Assembly: GCA_003864495.1 (NCBI GenBank)
Contig: ML133493.1
Coordinates: forward strand, 875,820 to 939,819
Reading direction: 5' to 3'
DNA: 64,000 nucleotides
Origin: Nemopilema nomurai
Lineage: Eukaryota; Cnidaria; Scyphozoa; Rhizostomeae; Rhizostomatidae
Numbering within the stretch: position 1 is the stretch's first letter; each line of letters begins with the position of its first letter. Position numbers and translations under genes: made by a program. Positions 59,675 to 64,000 of this stretch are shown piece by piece. The notes under the pieces were generated by a model that was not told the DNA's origin, made no database searches, and saw nothing but the letters and a program-made list of their open reading frames with translations.

Positions 59675-62600
59675 CATAAAATCGCCACGGCTCATAGGGT
59701 CATTTGATGAACCATAATCATCGGTTTTAAAGTACGTATTGTCCAAAAACGCCAGGCAATACAAGAATGGATTTGTAAACCCGGTTTTAATCTAACGTCG
59801 ATTGAAAAGAAATATCCAAATAGTCACACAAGAAGAACCCGGCCGTTCTGATCACTTACTTTCTGTTCAATGATGTATAATCTTTCGTTACTGATTTTCA
59901 ATTTCTGGCCTAAAAGATCTAAGGATTTAGCAAAGTGTTTGGTCGAAAGGGCTGTTGGCAGAGGATCCGTCTCACTGCACTGGTGTCCATGACGTAAAGC
60001 ACGAGTCAGTACAGCAGGGAATTGATTAAGTACACGTGGGTGTAGAGTGAAGGGAGTGGAGTAGCACGTCGTGGGGAACACGGAAGTTAGCCAGTTAACG
60101 CGGGATATTCGAAGTAAACTTAACAAGGTCGAAGAAGAATCCACTCTCTCTTGATTGTTTAATTGCTATCTATTTTAAACGCTCAAAATTACTAATCATT
60201 TTCAACAACGCTCGCAATGATATATACAAACATTTCTACACCATTTAACTAATCAACGTAGCTAACTAATCCGTCGAATTCTATTCCATTGGATTTCGCA
60301 TCGCTCTAGCATATAACTTGAAATCCTAAATTGTTTACTTACTCGCAGAGCGATAGAGCGATGCGTGATTCTTTAGTTTTATTATTCGGTAAGCAACGAT
60401 AACATTTCTTAAAGGGTCACAATGCACAAGGCGTGTAATTATTCATAACCGATTAATATAAAGCTGTCTAGCAATTTCTTTTCGAACAAAATTTCGTCCT
60501 TCTTTTCCCTTATTTGTAAAAGCCAAACACTAGGTGCGAGGAATAGGCCAGTGGACATCAAAGAAATGTTCTAGCTGCAGACGAACTGGTAAGCTAACTT
60601 CAAGAAATAACAAGGTATACAACTTTTGTTATTAGAAGTAAATGATGGGAAATACAACGTCACATTCTAGGGACGGGAAACATGTGGAAAGCACAGGTTG
60701 AAATGTTTACGAAATTGTTACATGGATTCATTGTAAACTGACTTCTCGCACCATGCTTCTCGACAGTTGTTCAATTAGTCTGTAGAACTTCTAGCGTGTT
60801 TCAAATATGACTAAAATACCATACTTGAAGATGATAGCTAGTGTTGCCTGATTGGCAATCTTCTTCTTAAAGAACTTGGGGTTTGGACTGGACCTCCGCA
60901 GCAAGGAGGGTAACATCCTTTAGAAGCTATTTGAACTGAAACTCTCTCTGAAAAGATAAATCGTGATTTGTTAATAACGAAAAAGGCTTGACAATGCAAT
61001 GGAATGTTACTTTTGCGCAGTCTCAGAGTGGATGAAGCATCTCTTACGTCATCAAAGTAGGCTATCACCGATTCCAGCTTAAATGGACTTCAAGCAGCAC
61101 CCAGTTGAAATTGAGATGCTTTTGCACCAACATTTACAGCGGGATAGGCCTTGGGTGTGACCATGCTAACTGGATGATGATGACTATGGTCACCAGCAGA
61201 AAGCAACGGCCCAAGTTATTTGGGAGTCACTTCGAAGCAACCCTGTGTTTGTATGAAAACTGTCGCAAGGTGCCTGGTAACTATCAATGACTCCACAGAG
61301 CATAGATTATGGGACATTGTCTCTTTGAGATCAGCCAACGTCTCAGCTCAAACACCGGCAACAAATTTGGCTTATAGAAAAATTCAGATTTCAAAAACGA
61401 CAAAGGATCTAGATCGCAACGTGGTTTATCGGGAATTAAAGGCTGTGGCCTTTTCAAAGCTGGCTACTGTAAATAAAGTCGCACAACAATAAACTTTTTT
61501 CAAGAACTTAATTGCTGGTGTCTGGGTTTGAAACCATTGCTGTTTGGAAACCATCATGGGAAACGTTGTCTTTTGCTTAAGAAAAACATAAAAAGATGGC
61601 TTTGTCATTAACAGAAATAAAGTGTTTTTCGTTTGTACTAAGAAATGGGTAAATAGAAGATTGTGCTTTGCTTAGACAATGCCTTCTTGACCGAAAGAGT
61701 AGAAAATTGCCATTGCTTTCACGGTGCAAACTTTGCGGGCTCTAAAAAATAATTTGATTCAAAGAAACACATAGAAAATAGTTTTGCCTCTGCTTACAAA
61801 CTGGATCAATGCAGAATAGTAGCATTTTCTAGCAAAAAGAGATTAAAATCGACATTCAGAGCCAATGAAAAGGTACAAGAAATCTGACTAAGACTGGATG
61901 AATTTGACTTACCAGATTGGACGGCTTGCGAACTCTTCACAAAACTTGAGTTGCTGAATGGCGTCTCCATATAATTCGAACTTTTCAATACCCATCAAAG
62001 AAATGAAAGAACTCTAAAAAAAATGTTCCTATTAGAATTTCAGATGACTCAAATTCGTTGTCAAACTGACATGCATTTAAGAGTCGGGCGATATCGGCAA
62101 TGGAGGTAGCCTTTTCTTCAAAAGGTAGCCAAATACTCGATTCATTTAAAGGAAAGGCTACACAGGAGTAGTAATCAGATAAACACAGTGTAAACAAAAG
62201 CACTATTTTGAAAACAAAATATCGAAATAGCAAAGTTGGATGACAAAAACCATGCTAAAAATTTCATATTTCTTCATCCCGACACGTGGAAGACAAAAGG
62301 AATGAATATATATGACAAGAAAATTTAAAGTAAATCTACGATGTTGTGGAAAAAGCTTTTGTGGGGAACCTTCTCAGTAAAGATACGACTGACGCAGGAC
62401 CACGCGGTAATTCTGACACTCAAGACCTCGGTAAAATGTGATACTGCAGGGATTGAACATCAAGTGCAGAATCTTAGCGTAGCTTTTCTTGAGGTAGCAG
62501 TTCGAAACCACAGAGGTCGTGCGAACAGAAAAATGTAACTATAAACAGTGTAGGTCTTTGCTAATCATAATGGATAAAGATCTTTAAATCAAGGCTTTGT

Positions 62601-63751
62601 TGATCAAATTTTGATTAATGATGCTTTGCAAAGTCTAAAAACTCAGTAGCTGCAAATTCTATGTAGCTGTTAGGTCGACCGAGGTCCTCTCTCTGACCAG
62701 CAAACGCAGAGATTACATGGCCAAAGTCCCTTCGCGTTATGCTCCATGTTTGGTCCACCAGATATGAATATTAAGAATGATAAAATCCAGCAACGCACTC
62801 TATACCGCTACTATAGATGGAACGAAAACCAGAAGAACGTAAATAGCCCGGTCAAGAGGCGTAAATTCGGGCAGTAGGGTATGGAGTTGACGTCATAGCA
62901 AGTCTCCCTTCCAAATGTCAAAGATTGGGCACGTTTGGAACAACGTTAAAAACTTCTAAATGCACACATCTTAACGGTATACCGCTTTATAATATGACTG
63001 GACGCCAAAGTCATAGAACAAAATAATGGAAGGCGTAGCTGCCCCCTTAAAGGCAGTACTACCAAATGAAAAGGACGAGAAATGATCGGCACATCTTTGG
63101 AAGGGGACGAAATTTGGTTAATTGACGATCACAAAACATTGAATGACCTTGAGAAATGCTGATTCTGGAATCACTGCTGAATTCTTAAAAATACCTCTAA
63201 TTTTTATATAAAGATGTTTTATCTCGACAGGTCAAAGCATAATATCCCTCATTTTTAAGTATTACCACGACTAAGCTTCGAAAAAGAACAAGAAATTTTC
63301 CTTGCTAAATTGGATTCAATTCGGATTGCTTTGCAGTGGCTGGAAATAAGCAATGATATAGCTAAGATATTCACCCGGATGCTGCTGATTAACCATTCTA
63401 AACCAGGCTGTAATCGCTCTAAAGAACAGAGATGTTGGCCTGATGCTCTGTTTTTGACAAGACAGCAAAATTAACGCGTAAGCACGTGCGCACTTCATAG
63501 CATTGCGAAAGCCTGCAACGCATGGCAAAATGTACCTGGTTAAAATACTGCTTTGGTAGTGGAACAACGGTGGTAGTGGGTGGTTTGAGAAGCTCGGTTT
63601 GAGAAGCGAAAGCTGAGAGTGACACTTCTTTAAATACGACATAGAAAGACATTATAGCCGTGTTTTGTGTTGAAATAACTTGATTTCTGCTTACTTCCCT
63701 CTTTAGAAGGCGATGCTTTGTCACAAGCCGTTCGCAGCGACCTGGAGGCAT
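59675..63751 (-). CDS. Unrecognised gene, four phase-compatible exons (3' end not found)
   Basis: Four candidate exons have matching phases. They are 63695-63751 (ATG start, 19 codons, donor GTAAGC), 61913-62013 (acceptor after a T-run, donor GTAAGT), 59860-60118 (acceptor TTGTTAAG, donor GTAAGT) and 59675-59791 (acceptor CGTTAG, donor GTAAGC). They join to about 178 residues with no stop and continue further left. Visible features are a basic start (MPPGRCERLVTKHR), a helical second exon (KFELYGDAIQQLKFCEEF), an amphipathic stretch (DLLGQKLKISNERLYIIEQK) and a hydrophobic run (NPFLYCLAFLDN). There is no signal peptide and no motif I can name. Codon-like quality and the consistent phases argue for a real gene; an intervening missed exon or a wrong join remains possible. 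Confidence 0.45.
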
Positions 63752-64000
63752 CGGTCCTTTACTAGTTAGCAGACTTTTAAGCAAAATCTAGTTTTAGTGA
63801 TTCAATCGATTCTACTTCGAACGAATCGCTCCTCAGAGCCTCTGATGGTCTTGCCTAATCCGAACAAGGGCGTTTGGTCTTTCAATGCGACAGTAACTAA
63901 TTCACGATGAGAGAGTGACTGAAGTAAAATCAAACTGAGAAAAAATCGATGGGCATATCTTTCAAATGAAACAGGACTATCGATTATCAAAATACTTGAT

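Noticed and set aside
60838..61068. Short cysteine-rich ending (GCYPPCCGGP) after a good acceptor
   Set aside because: Its phase fits none of the neighbouring candidate exons and no upstream partner exon was found; too short to support.
61985..62233. Frame starting with a signal-peptide-like hydrophobic segment
   Set aside because: It starts at a non-ATG codon and its 3' part overlaps the acceptor tract of a better-supported exon at 61913-62013.
62480..62520. Possible tRNA B-box (GTTCGAAACC)
   Set aside because: No A-box at the right distance and no cloverleaf can be drawn.

Overview
The window looks like nuclear DNA from an animal. It is AT-rich, has long introns with GT-AG junctions, intron-rich conserved genes, a paired-class homeobox gene, a ciliary gene and a sea-urchin-egg-type (SUEL) lectin domain. 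The mix of SUEL-lectin and WxxW modules, Pitx and very intron-rich gene structures fits a cnidarian such as an anthozoan, or another marine invertebrate. That is an inference; no ribosomal or mitochondrial marker is present to settle it.

Layout. (1) 1-2466, minus strand: first four coding exons of ZMYND10, a dynein-arm assembly factor; the gene runs off the left edge. (2) 2872-4124: two non-autonomous DNA transposons sit in the gap between the divergent ZMYND10 and RBM15 genes. (3) 4898-7207, plus strand: RBM15/RBM15B-type RNA-binding protein in one uninterrupted exon. (4) 10086-27147, minus strand: a complete cytosolic alpha-mannosidase MAN2C1 with 34 coding exons encoding 1048 residues; all reading phases agree. 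(5) 28196-34180, plus strand: a secreted 366-residue protein built from a signal peptide, a WxxW (CILP/mucin-type) domain, a SUEL lectin domain and two cysteine-rich modules, all on phase-1 introns. (6) 36480-47913, minus strand: a three-exon Pitx homeobox gene with an 8.1 kb first intron. (7) 50041-50377: a long (TATAA)n microsatellite. (8) 51039-51128: a promoter-like cluster (CRE, E-box, E2F) in front of a short open frame. (9) 59675-63751, minus strand: four phase-compatible exons of a gene I do not recognise.

The genes are ordinary, separate eukaryotic transcription units with no operon logic. ZMYND10 acts in motile cilia, RBM15 in RNA processing and m6A targeting, MAN2C1 in breakdown of free oligosaccharides in the cytosol, and Pitx in developmental transcription. 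The lectin gene encodes an extracellular glycan-binding or matrix protein. The least conventional items are the WxxW-SUEL-cysteine-rich protein, the orphan E2F-type promoter and the unrecognised four-exon gene.
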